Assembly (NCBI RefSeq): GCF_003333305.1
Contig: NZ_QOLD01000046.1
Location: 1 to 64,000 of the forward strand
Length of the DNA: 64,000 nucleotides
Direction of reading: 5' to 3'
DNA from: Candidatus Colwellia aromaticivorans
Lineage (GTDB): Bacteria; Pseudomonadota; Gammaproteobacteria; Enterobacterales; Alteromonadaceae
Shown here: positions 1 through 6,529 of the stretch, in pieces
How positions within the stretch are numbered: position 1 is the first letter of the stretch
Layout: every line of letters begins with the position of its first letter
The notes under the pieces: generated by a model
Told to the model about the DNA's origin: nothing
Databases searched by the model: none
The model's input: only the letters and a program-made list of their open reading frames with translations
Position numbers and translations under genes: made by a program

Positions 1-106
1 GAAGCTTTTTAGGGATTTCTGACTTAGAAAATTTTGAAACAAAAGCTGCAACATATAAAGGCAACCAGAACACAAGTGACATCCCTATTATTGCTAGATA
101 CTCCAT
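1..106 (-). CDS. partial integron-cassette gene, N-terminal membrane segment
   Basis: The first 35 codons of a gene that runs off the left edge of the window. The ATG at 104-106 follows an AGGAGG-type ribosome binding site (111-116). The peptide begins MEYLAIIGMSLVFWLPLYVA, a hydrophobic stretch typical of a membrane anchor, followed by a basic stretch. It sits directly after an attC core site, so it is the tenth or later cassette of the integron array. The family is not recognisable from this much sequence. Confidence 0.55.
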   Translation of the reverse strand, partial: MEYLAIIGMSLVFWLPLYVAAFVSKFSKSEIPKKL

Positions 107-120
107 TACCCCTCCTGTAT

Positions 121-219
121 AGCTAACGCCCCAATCAGAGGCAAAAAATAGTTGGTTAAAATAAGCGACGCAGGAGCAAAACCAACTGTTTTTTGTCCTA
201 CTGAATTGGCTTGTTAGGA
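121..219 (-). repeat. attC recombination site A (about 99 bp)
   Basis: The outer core sites read AGCTAAC at the left and GTTAGGA at the right on the plus strand. The inner inverted arms are GTTGGTTAAAAT and AACCAACTGTTTTTTGTCC. It is closely related to sites D, E and F further right. It belongs to the cassette of the 275-residue protein, whose stop codon overlaps the right core. Confidence 0.85.
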
Positions 220-1041
220 TTCACATTTCAACATGCTAGAAACTATACTTGAAATAAAGTCTTGTCCTTTTTCTGTAACTTCTAGAGGTGTATTAATTCT
301 TTCGGCCTCAATATAACCATTTTCGTATAAATCTCTCCGTACAGGTGGAACCGATTTCTTATTTAGCAAATACAAAAGTTCATCAGGGCTATATGTTGCA
401 GCATCTTCTAGCCCCATACTTTCAATTCTACGACTTAAGTAGCTTTTTAAACGTACCATACGTTTAGTATCTATTTTTATTTGCTGCTCTCTCAGTGAAT
501 TTAATTCTGATTCTTTCGTTTTTAATTGCTGCTCCAGTTTCAGTTTTTCTTCTGGTTCGATTGTTGCTGCATTCAGTATTTTATCTAGAGACTCTTGCCA
601 CTTTAATTGCACAGCGTCTATCTGCTCTTGATTCTCTTTGCTATTGTTACCCGGCTCATCATCTCCGTTATTGTTTTCCAAATAGCGTTTATCAATTCTC
701 TCTCCGAGTTCTTTTTGTCCAGAATTGACATGTTTAATTTGCTCATCAAGCCTTCCGAGTAACTCTGATGTGTCCTTATTGAATTTATTTATATTGTCAT
801 AAAACTGATTGCTTGCATTTGTTGCTGCAAAATAGAAAGCGGCAGAGAGAGAAATTGAAAAGAAGGCTAATAAAATGGACACTAATTCTGATGGTGTCAA
901 TTTAGTAAAGTCTATACTCAAATCACCACTAAACACCCTTATAGCTAAATAACTTGCTACGCCTATGATTGCTATTTCACGTATTAACCGTAGAACATGC
1001 CCAAACGTTAATTCAGATATTTTTACATTCACCAACTTCAT
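214..1041 (-). CDS. cassette-encoded membrane protein with coiled coil, unknown function
   Basis: A 275-residue protein of no family I recognise. It has two hydrophobic segments near the N-terminus (about residues 22-40 and 52-75). A long, charged, probably coiled-coil middle follows (about 85-200), containing an Asn/Asp/Glu-rich patch. The C-terminal 70 residues look like a small winged-helix fold (the YSPDELLYLLNKK and VRRDLYENGYIEAE segments), which is only a guess. The start is well supported by AAGGAG five bases before the ATG. The gene lies between attC sites A and B and its stop codon overlaps attC A, as is usual for compact cassettes. Topology suggests a membrane-tethered cytoplasmic domain. 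Confidence 0.75.
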   Translation of the reverse strand: MKLVNVKISELTFGHVLRLIREIAIIGVASYLAIRVFSGDLSIDFTKLTPSELVSILLAFFSISLSAAFYFAATNASNQFYDNINKFNKDTSELLGRLDEQIKHVNSGQKELGERIDKRYLENNNGDDEPGNNSKENQEQIDAVQLKWQESLDKILNAATIEPEEKLKLEQQLKTKESELNSLREQQIKIDTKRMVRLKSYLSRRIESMGLEDAATYSPDELLYLLNKKSVPPVRRDLYENGYIEAERINTPLEVTEKGQDFISSIVSSMLKCES

Positions 1042-1057
1042 TGAAACTCCTTGTGAA

Positions 1058-1158
1058 ACCTAACGCCCATTTAAGGGGCTGATAATTGTTTGCTAAAATG
1101 TGTAGCGAAGCGAAACCGAGCAAACTGTTAGCAGTCCCGCTTGAAATTCTTGTTAGCA
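1058..1158 (-). repeat. attC recombination site B (about 100 bp)
   Basis: The cores are ACCTAAC (1058-1064) and GTTAGCA (1152-1158). Inner arms TTTGCTAAAAT and GAGCAAACTG flank GTGTAGCGAAGCGAAACC. The interior is nearly the same as in site I next to the integrase, so these two attC sites form one subfamily. It terminates the GFA-family cassette. Confidence 0.87.
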
Positions 1159-1166
1159 GTTTTACG

Positions 1167-1580
1167 CTAAGGCTGCTTTTCGAACACCTTTACACCTTCT
1201 GGAATTTGATACCAATTTAACTTTTCACAGACCCAAACATGAGCGGAAGGTTTGAAAATTTCGCTATCTTCTAGATTAACAGGCTTTAGTTTTAATTTAA
1301 TCGTTTCTGAATCTGCTGGATTGTAATGGTAGATTCTGTTTCCACACGTAGGACAAAATTTAGCGTGATTTTTATTGCCACTATCTGCATCTCTACACCA
1401 CTCTTTCAGTGCACCTTTAAACTCTATACCTGTTGATGCAACTACAGCTGTAACACTAAATGGGCTAGTTGATAATTTTTGGCATTCGGTGCAGTGGCAA
1501 GCTAAAACCATTTTTGGCTTTTCAAACAGTTTATAAGTTAATTGTCCACACTGACAAGAACCTTTGATTGGAAATTCCAT
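1167..1580 (-). CDS. GFA-family (CENP-V/GFA domain) zinc protein
   Basis: A 137-residue protein with the cysteine pattern of the GFA family (glutathione-dependent formaldehyde-activating enzyme fold, Pfam PF04828). It shows GSCQCG (Cys9, Cys11), ACHCTECQ (Cys28, 30, 33) and KFCPTCGNRI (Cys76, 79). These cysteines bind two zinc ions in characterised members, and the length is typical. The true substrate of most family members is unknown, so formaldehyde activation should not be assumed. The ATG is preceded by AGGAGA. It is an integron cassette between attC B and attC C. Confidence 0.85.
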   Translation of the reverse strand: MEFPIKGSCQCGQLTYKLFEKPKMVLACHCTECQKLSTSPFSVTAVVASTGIEFKGALKEWCRDADSGNKNHAKFCPTCGNRIYHYNPADSETIKLKLKPVNLEDSEIFKPSAHVWVCEKLNWYQIPEGVKVFEKQP

Positions 1581-1608
1581 GTTAAATTACTCTCCTATAT
1601 TGAGAAAC

Positions 1609-1664
1609 AGCTAACGTCGCGTTTCAGTGGCGCGGAGCGTCCAACTGAAAACGCCTTGTTGGGC
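1609..1664 (-). repeat. attC recombination site C (short, about 56 bp)
   Basis: The cores are AGCTAAC (1609-1615) and a perfect GTTGGGC (1658-1664), with inner arms TTTCAGTGG and CCAACTGAAA around CGCGGAGCGT. It is about half the length of most sites in the array and richer in GC, like the gene it belongs to. This points to a cassette from another host. Confidence 0.82.
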
Positions 1665-1671
1665 AGCAGCA

Positions 1672-2280
1672 TCAATTACCGGTTGTCAGTTCCGCTGAGC
1701 GATCCCAAATATTCGGAGTCACCTTGCTTGAATATCCGGAAACAAATGTCTTTTTCCGCCCGGTATCCGATTCATAGATATGGCGCTTTACGGCGCCGAT
1801 ATTGGCGCCGTAAATGTGGATGCTGATCGACACACGATCGGTGAGGGCGTTTGACACCTTGTGGATATCTCCGATGCGCGGTGATACCAGGTCAATGCCG
1901 CCGGGGGACAGCTGATGTGTACCTCTTGAACGCAAGCAACCTGCTGCAGGTTCTAGATCAAATTCCTCACAGGCTTCAGCGCCACGCATTACTCCAACCA
2001 TGCCCCACACCGTGTGGTCATGTACCGGGGTCGTTTGACCCGGCCCCCATACAAAACTCACTACAGAGAAACGTTCCGTCGGATCGCAATACAGCAAGTA
2101 CTGCTGATATCTTTCTGAACTCGGCTGAGCAAAATCATCAGGCAACCAGTCATCATGACTGACGAGATCTGACAGAAGCCTTTCTCCATCCGCGAAGATG
2201 TTCTCCTCGTCTCCGCCAGCTTGCTCGATCAAACGCGTGAAGGACTGAACGAAGTCCCGTAACCTAGTTATGTTTTTCAT
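1672..2280 (-). CDS. cysteine/3-mercaptopropionate dioxygenase-like cupin
   Basis: A 202-residue thiol dioxygenase of the cupin superfamily. Family members use a non-haem Fe(II) held by three histidines to oxidise a thiol to a sulfinate. Visible ligands are the two histidines of PVHDHTVWG (His87, His89) and His140 in GDIHKVSNA. The TPVHDHTVWG block resembles bacterial 3-mercaptopropionate dioxygenases, so the substrate could be cysteine or 3-mercaptopropionate. The start was placed at the second of two adjacent ATGs (2278-2280), seven bases after GGAGG; the first ATG (2281-2283) is also possible. Base composition is clearly more GC-rich than the neighbouring cassettes, which suggests recent capture. 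Confidence 0.85.
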   Translation of the reverse strand: MKNITRLRDFVQSFTRLIEQAGGDEENIFADGERLLSDLVSHDDWLPDDFAQPSSERYQQYLLYCDPTERFSVVSFVWGPGQTTPVHDHTVWGMVGVMRGAEACEEFDLEPAAGCLRSRGTHQLSPGGIDLVSPRIGDIHKVSNALTDRVSISIHIYGANIGAVKRHIYESDTGRKKTFVSGYSSKVTPNIWDRSAELTTGN

Positions 2281-2339
2281 CATTGATCCTCCCTCCGAAG
2301 AGCATGCGCGCATATCGATCGCTCCCCTTGCCTGTTGCT

Positions 2340-2438
2340 GCCTAACGCTTGCTTAAGCGGAAAAATATTGTTGGCTAAAATGTTGAACGGAGTGAAAACA
2401 GCCAACTGTATTTTTTCCGTTTGAAGCCCTTGTTAGGT
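2340..2438 (-). repeat. attC recombination site D (about 99 bp)
   Basis: Both outer cores match consensus: GCCTAAC (2340-2346) and GTTAGGT (2432-2438). Inner arms TTGTTGGCTAAAAT and AGCCAACTGT are present. It ends the cassette carrying the 88-residue protein. Confidence 0.88.
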
Positions 2439-2443
2439 ATACG

Positions 2444-2710
2444 TTAATCACCGTACTCTGATAAGTAAAGTTTTATACCAAGCTGCCCCATTATTGCCAT
2501 TGCTTGAGGCGACAAAATAGCTCCACCACCACAGGCATTTTCTCTAATGCTAAAACCTACATCCACAATATAATTTGATGGTGAGAGACTTAACGGGTTT
2601 TCAAATAGCCATGACTCTAGCGCTTTGATTTGCGGTGGAAGATCCCAAACACCTTTTTCTAATTGGACAATATCTTCTGTAGAACCTTCTAACTTGATAT
2701 GAATTGGCAC
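2444..2710 (-). CDS. small cassette protein of unknown function
   Basis: An 88-residue soluble acidic protein whose family I cannot name. Recognisable blocks are LEGSTEDIVQLEKGVWDLP and DVGFSIRENACGGGAILSP, followed by a short helix and LYLSEYGD at the end. No signal peptide or membrane segment is seen. The start was chosen as the GTG at 2708-2710, because AAGGA lies six bases upstream inside the cassette. An upstream ATG at 2749 would start within the attC stem and lacks a ribosome binding site. It is a compact integron cassette between attC D and E. Confidence 0.7.
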   Translation of the reverse strand: MPIHIKLEGSTEDIVQLEKGVWDLPPQIKALESWLFENPLSLSPSNYIVDVGFSIRENACGGGAILSPQAMAIMGQLGIKLYLSEYGD

Positions 2711-2725
2711 CAGTCTTCCTTGTAT

Positions 2726-2826
2726 ACCTAACGCCCTGTTAACAGGCAATAAAATAGTTGGTTAAAATAAGCGACGAAGGAGCAAAAACCAACTGTTTTT
2801 TGTCCTTGTTTAACAGCTTGTTAGGC
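2726..2826 (-). repeat. attC recombination site E (about 101 bp)
   Basis: The cores are ACCTAAC (2726-2732) and a perfect GTTAGGC (2820-2826). The interior, with GTTGGTTAAAATAAGCGACG and AACCAACTGTTTTTTGTCC, is almost identical to site A, so these two cassettes carry sister attC sites. Confidence 0.88.
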
Positions 2827-2829
2827 GAA

Positions 2830-3429
2830 TTAAACTCTCAAAGTTTCCCAAGGTACGTTAGGAGATTTAACACTAACCAGTTTATATAAATCCTCCAGAT
2901 ATTCATTAACCATTTGCTGAATAGGAATGCTAATATTTTCTTCAGTAGTGATGTTGCCGCCACTAGTAAAAATAGGCCTATCAAATTTGATAGAAGCATT
3001 CCTTTTCTTAGTTTCGTGAACCTGACCAGAAGAATCTACTGATGCTTCAGCTTCACTACCAGTTTGTTTTGACGTTTTTACTTTTACAACACCGTGCTGA
3101 GCTGTAAATCCAGGTAAAAAGCTAATGGCGCTACGGTGAAAATCTTGGACTCGGTATGTGGCAATTAAAGTAGCATGGCGCACAGTAGAATATTCTTTAT
3201 CAAAATCATGCCACTGGCTTTTAGGAAAATCTTTGGCGTGACACTCAATTACTTCTTTAATGGCTCTACACGAGTAAATTGAAGTATTAATACACCAGCT
3301 AAATACTTTCCAATCACCATTGTTTTGCAAGTTAATTGCTTGCTCCAAAAAAAACTTTGCTCTACCAAAGTGATCAAAAATAGAAAACTCAATTCCTTGT
3401 GGGAAAATATCAAGATGCTCGATAGTCAT
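2830..3429 (-). CDS. cassette-encoded protein of unknown function
   Basis: A 199-residue soluble protein that I do not recognise. The first 100 residues look helical, with aromatic and cysteine residues (for example CINTSIYSCRAIKEVIECHA). The middle is low-complexity and charged (about residues 130-155). No signal peptide or membrane segment is visible. The ATG at 3427-3429 is about 16 bases inside the cassette. Its ribosome binding site is weak, so translation may depend on the upstream cassette or on a leaderless-like start. Confidence 0.7.
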   Translation of the reverse strand: MTIEHLDIFPQGIEFSIFDHFGRAKFFLEQAINLQNNGDWKVFSWCINTSIYSCRAIKEVIECHAKDFPKSQWHDFDKEYSTVRHATLIATYRVQDFHRSAISFLPGFTAQHGVVKVKTSKQTGSEAEASVDSSGQVHETKKRNASIKFDRPIFTSGGNITTEENISIPIQQMVNEYLEDLYKLVSVKSPNVPWETLRV

Positions 3430-3436
3430 TCCATTC

Positions 3437-3536
3437 GCCTAACGCCTCGCTAACGGGCGCAAAATTGTGGGCTAAAATTAGCGAAGAATGAGCGCAAGCC
3501 AACTGTTTTGCGTCCACTTTGAGCGACTTGTTATAA
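3437..3536 (-). repeat. attC recombination site F (about 100 bp)
   Basis: The cores are GCCTAAC (3437-3443) and GTTATAA (3530-3536). Inner arms GTGGGCTAAAAT and AGCCAACTGTTTTGCGTCC are present. The right core overlaps the stop codon of the next cassette gene (3531-3533). Confidence 0.86.
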
Positions 3537-3965
3537 GGCGGTTAACTCAGCCTTCAGATAATTGATTTTTAATTCGTATGAATTAACTTTACCTGACTTT
3601 TTCGCCGTTAAATTTAATATTTGCCAGCCAGCCATTGGTGAAGACCAACCTATTAAAACCCACTCATCTGCTGATGGTAGTTTATAAAGGTTTTCAATAG
3701 CGCCTTCATCAAATTTCCCTTCCGTTGAGGCAACGTATAAAGTTTCGTTTCCTAAACAGTTAAGTGCTGCGGAACAATGCGAATAAGACGACGTTTTGTA
3801 AATACGGACTTCAAATCCTTGTTCAGGAAAGATCTTGGTTTTCTCTATCGATACCAAATTATTTAAAACAAAAGTTAGCTCTGAATTATCAATATTTTTT
3901 AATATCTCAGCATTCAAAAATGGAGAAGTCAATAATAGTAGATATAAAAAAATACGCCTGAACAT
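3531..3965 (-). CDS. secreted or periplasmic cassette protein, unknown
   Basis: A 144-residue protein with a clear Sec signal peptide: MFRRIFLYLLLLTSPFLNA, cleaved near residue 19. The mature part is about 125 residues, predicted mostly beta, with a cysteine pair (SHCSAALNCLG) that could form a disulfide in the periplasm. I do not recognise the family. AAGG lies six bases before the ATG. The stop codon is inside attC F, so the cassette has no spare sequence. Confidence 0.7.
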   Translation of the reverse strand: MFRRIFLYLLLLTSPFLNAEILKNIDNSELTFVLNNLVSIEKTKIFPEQGFEVRIYKTSSYSHCSAALNCLGNETLYVASTEGKFDEGAIENLYKLPSADEWVLIGWSSPMAGWQILNLTAKKSGKVNSYELKINYLKAELTAL

Positions 3966-3973
3966 GTTGAGCC

Positions 3974-4031
3974 TTATAACGCCTCAAGAATGGGCGCATG
4001 TTAATGCGTCCCATTGCTTGACTTGTTAGCA
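3974..4031 (-). repeat. attC recombination site G (short, about 58 bp)
   Basis: The plus strand shows TTATAAC at the left and GTTAGCA (4025-4031) at the right, with inner arms TGGGCGCATG and ATGCGTCCCA. The reduced length resembles site C. It ends the LtrA-family cassette. Confidence 0.75.
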
Positions 4032-4040
4032 CATGATTTT

Positions 4041-5177
4041 TCATGCTGTGCCGCAATATATTTCTTCATAGCACACTAAACAAACCATCAATAGTGCAAT
4101 CCCTGCAACAAAAAGAACAGGATGGGCATGAATAGTTAGTAGTGCATAGAAAATAGATAAGAAAGCAACAATACTACGTGCCACCATTTGTTTATCAAAG
4201 GCCATGTCCCAGGTAAACCTATTAATCAATAAAAGGGAAAGAAGGTAGATTGAAGGTGGTGCAGCAATTAACAGCTGCCCTGCAAGAGTCAGATGATCAC
4301 TATGCTCTACTGAATGGATAGCTATCTCTATTCCAGCTCCAAACGCCGCAATCGCAACAAAAACAATGAAATGTCCATAACCAAAGATAAACACGTTGGT
4401 GGTGGTTTCGAAGTTTCTTAGCTTGCTGAAGTCCCAATTAAAATAAGTCCACCAGATACAGGCGATTATAATATACCCCAAAATCGATATTAAAAACGCA
4501 TTTGAATCAGGCGAATACCCCATCCCAATTGACACTGCAACCAATGTTTCTCCCAATACGATAATCGTAAGCAGGCTATAACGTTCCACAATGTGGCTAG
4601 TGTGGATAGGTATATGTATTTTTGTTTTCCATGCGAAGTATGGTGCAGCAATATGAATTAACATTGCCACGATCCATACATAGTACTGCTCAGGGGGAGG
4701 GAATAGTAAAGATACAAGCCACACTATACTTCCAAAAATCTGGCCTAGTATATATTTCAGTGAAAATGATCTTAGTTCAGTTTTTGAAATAAATATTCGA
4801 AGCCAGCCTACAACCAATAAACCCTGGATAATAATGTAAGAAATAACGAATAATGTAGTCTCACCATGTGTAATTTTTCTTATAGAAGCGGCTAGTACTA
4901 GAACTCCCAAGATCGACCCCAGATACATAACTCTGTAGAACACATCATTATTATCAAAAAGGGATGAATACCAGGTGAGTTGGTTCCATGCCCAATAAAC
5001 GGCAAGGAATAGACTGACATATAGCACTAAACCTTCAAGTGAGTGATTCTCAGCAAGCATTAAACTAAGGGCTGCTATAGAGATAACAAAAGCCAAATCA
5101 AAGAAAAGCTCTAACCAAGTAGCTTGACGGTGACCATCGTTACCGTGGAGCTCAATGGGGTTGAAATGTGAAAACAT
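4041..5177 (-). CDS. LtrA-family membrane protein (low temperature requirement A)
   Basis: A 378-residue multi-pass membrane protein with the LtrA family signature near the N-terminus, ATWLELFFDLAFV (Pfam PF06772). About ten hydrophobic segments cover almost the whole length. The family was named from a Listeria locus needed for growth at low temperature; its molecular activity is not established. The ATG at 5175-5177 was preferred over one six codons upstream, because AGAGGA precedes it at usable spacing. It is unusually long for an integron cassette and is followed by a short attC. Confidence 0.82.
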   Translation of the reverse strand: MFSHFNPIELHGNDGHRQATWLELFFDLAFVISIAALSLMLAENHSLEGLVLYVSLFLAVYWAWNQLTWYSSLFDNNDVFYRVMYLGSILGVLVLAASIRKITHGETTLFVISYIIIQGLLVVGWLRIFISKTELRSFSLKYILGQIFGSIVWLVSLLFPPPEQYYVWIVAMLIHIAAPYFAWKTKIHIPIHTSHIVERYSLLTIIVLGETLVAVSIGMGYSPDSNAFLISILGYIIIACIWWTYFNWDFSKLRNFETTTNVFIFGYGHFIVFVAIAAFGAGIEIAIHSVEHSDHLTLAGQLLIAAPPSIYLLSLLLINRFTWDMAFDKQMVARSIVAFLSIFYALLTIHAHPVLFVAGIALLMVCLVCYEEIYCGTA

Positions 5178-5207
5178 TATCTTACTTCCTCTCATCTCGC
5201 TATAGAG

Positions 5208-5304
5208 TGCTAACGCCTTACTAAGCGGCGCGAAATAGTTGGCTAAAATTGCGAGGAACGAAGCTAGCCAACTGTTTAGCGTCCGTTTGAGTAACTTGTT
5301 ATAT
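5208..5304 (-). repeat. attC recombination site H (about 97 bp)
   Basis: The cores are TGCTAAC (5208-5214) and GTTATAT (5298-5304). Inner arms AGTTGGCTAAAAT and TAGCCAACTGTTTAGCGTCC are present. It ends the glutathione S-transferase cassette. Confidence 0.86.
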
Positions 5305-5309
5305 GCCGA

Positions 5310-5906
5310 TTACTCCATGCCTATATATTTAGGATTAGCTTGTATACGAGCAATCCATTTCTGAATAGATGGGTATTCTGACAGTTCAAACCCTCCCTCA
5401 TAAGCCACATGTGTATACCCATATAATGATATATCAGCGATAGTTAATTGAGAACCGATAAGATAAGGTGTTAATTGTAATTGATCTTCCATTACTTTAA
5501 GCGCTTTATGACCACCAGATTGCTTAGCTTTATACTCTGATTTACGGTCCTCAGGTAATCCAAGGTATTTGGCAATAAAGCGAGCAACGGCTATAAAAGG
5601 TTCGTGACTGTACTGTTCAAAAAATTGCCATTGAAGGACCTTTGCAGTAGTAAAGCGACCAGTACCAACTAATGATGTCCCCGATGCAAGATAATTTAAA
5701 ATCGCATTAGATTCTGAAATAAACGTTCCGTCATCTAGTTCAAGTAGCGGTATTTTACCATTTGGATTCTTTCTTAAATAAGACTCGGTTTGAGTTTCAC
5801 TTGCTAATATATCAACTTCGATCCACTCATGGTCAATATCTAAAAGTGAAGTAAGAAGTTTTACCTTATAGCAATTCCCAGATTGAATATCTCCATAAAT
5901 TTTCAC
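5310..5906 (-). CDS. glutathione S-transferase family protein
   Basis: A 198-residue cytosolic GST. The N-terminal thioredoxin-like domain contains GNCYKVKLLTSLLDI, NPNGKIPLLELDDG (cis-proline) and FISESNAILNYLA (glutathione gamma-glutamyl contact). The C-terminal helical domain has the conserved LTIADISLYGYTH motif. Members conjugate or reduce substrates with glutathione, often in detoxification. The start was moved to a GTG at 5904-5906: AAGGAG lies six bases upstream, and the resulting MKIYGD start is typical of the family. An upstream ATG overlaps the attC core. It is the second cassette from the integrase and so is probably well expressed. Confidence 0.88.
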   Translation of the reverse strand: MKIYGDIQSGNCYKVKLLTSLLDIDHEWIEVDILASETQTESYLRKNPNGKIPLLELDDGTFISESNAILNYLASGTSLVGTGRFTTAKVLQWQFFEQYSHEPFIAVARFIAKYLGLPEDRKSEYKAKQSGGHKALKVMEDQLQLTPYLIGSQLTIADISLYGYTHVAYEGGFELSEYPSIQKWIARIQANPKYIGME

Positions 5907-5922
5907 TGAACTCTCCTTAGGC

Positions 5923-6022
5923 ATATAACGCCCAAATAACGGGCTAAGTAATGCTTGCTAAAATGTGCAGCGAAGCGGAACCGAGCAAGCGTTACGTGTC
6001 CCTGTTTATTTACTTGTTAGTT
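5923..6022 (-). repeat. attC recombination site I, first in the array
   Basis: The cores are ATATAAC (5923-5929) and GTTAGTT (6016-6022). Inner arms TGCTTGCTAAAATGTG and GAGCAAGCGTTACGTGTCC flank CAGCGAAGCGGAACC. It is the attC closest to intI and belongs to the first cassette, which has no convincing gene. It is a close relative of site B. Confidence 0.87.
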
Positions 6023-6309
6023 GCTGGTTGTTAAAAGCACAACTGTAGCAACAACTTACCATGTTTAATGGACGGGAGGAAGAGCCGATAAACACTTCCG
6101 CACTACGCACCTAAACATGAATTTTGAGCCTTAAAACTAAGGTTATTTAAAACATTAAACTGCGCAAGGCGAAAACTGGATTAGGCAAAAAGGAAGGATA
6201 CATTGAGCGGCACTTCCATTGCCAAACCAAAGATTGAACCAAACGCAAAACATTAAGTTGAGCACTTAACGCGAAAAATAAATTAGTCGATTTAGTGCGG
6301 ACAACTAAC
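6023..6309 (-). other. first integron cassette, no convincing gene
   Basis: This 287-bp stretch between attC I and the putative attI crossover carries no ORF that looks like a real gene. A 62-codon minus-strand frame (6147-6335) starts outside the cassette, inside a palindrome, and has an unconvincing composition. A small CCTTA/TAAGG inverted repeat lies at 6129-6142 and a TGCGCAA half-site at 6161-6167. It may be a regulatory or promoter-carrying cassette, or one decayed in place. Confidence 0.5.
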
Positions 6310-6334
6310 AATTTAATAGTGCGCAACTTGCGCA
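6303..6334 (-). other. putative attI crossover region with palindrome 1
   Basis: AACTAAC at 6303-6309 reads GTTAGTT on the cassette strand, the same core as at the far end of the first cassette (6016-6022). That is what insertion of this cassette at attI would leave. Eleven bases further lies the perfect 15-bp palindrome TGCGCAACTTGCGCA (6320-6334). The exact attI limits cannot be fixed from sequence alone, because attI sites share little beyond the core. Confidence 0.5.
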
Positions 6335-6418
6335 TATTTATACTTACAAATCGCTCACTTTTCTACTTTTACTATTAATAACAAATTCAATAAAACTTTG
6401 CTAGTTAAAGCACTTAGA

Positions 6419-6446
6419 AATATATTTTAAAATGATCATCAGACAA
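6419..6446 (-). promoter_or_regulatory. candidate cassette promoter Pc
   Basis: On the minus strand TTGTCT (6441-6446) and TATATT (6419-6424) are separated by 16 bases and point into the cassette array. A cassette promoter between attI and intI is the expected arrangement in integrons. The match to sigma-70 boxes is fair, not strong. The region is very AT-rich, so other start sites are possible. Confidence 0.35.
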
Positions 6447-6449
6447 AAG

Positions 6450-6464
6450 TGCGCAATTTGCACA
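6450..6464. promoter_or_regulatory. palindrome 2, possible operator
   Basis: TGCGCAATTTGCACA is a one-mismatch copy of the palindrome at 6320-6334. It lies just upstream of the candidate Pc -35 box and about 45 bases before the LexA box of intI. The paired sites, 130 bp apart, look like binding sites for one dimeric protein; the protein is unknown. Confidence 0.45.
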
Positions 6465-6495
6465 TTTTCTTGAATATAGGGGAAACTCGACTAAG

Positions 6496-6511
6496 CTGTA
6501 TGTTTATACAG
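6496..6511 (+). promoter_or_regulatory. LexA (SOS) box of the integrase gene
   Basis: CTGTATGTTTATACAG fits the gammaproteobacterial LexA consensus CTGT-N8-ACAG exactly, with an AT-rich centre. It ends 18 bases before the intI ATG. LexA control of integron integrases is well established, so intI is probably induced by the SOS response. The box also supports placing the gene start at 6530 rather than further upstream. Confidence 0.85.
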
Positions 6512-6529
6512 TTGCTGTTAGGGTTAAAT

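Noticed and set aside
1542-2162. Plus-strand ORFs across the cupin cassette
   Set aside because: They are antisense to the dioxygenase gene and its attC; their length comes from the higher GC content.
6147-6335. 62-residue minus-strand ORF near attI as a real gene
   Set aside because: It starts outside the cassette, lacks a ribosome binding site and has an unconvincing composition; kept only as a remark.
6449-6529. Longer intI with an upstream GTG start
   Set aside because: The 27 extra residues are unlike IntI proteins, and the start would precede the LexA box and lie in a palindrome.
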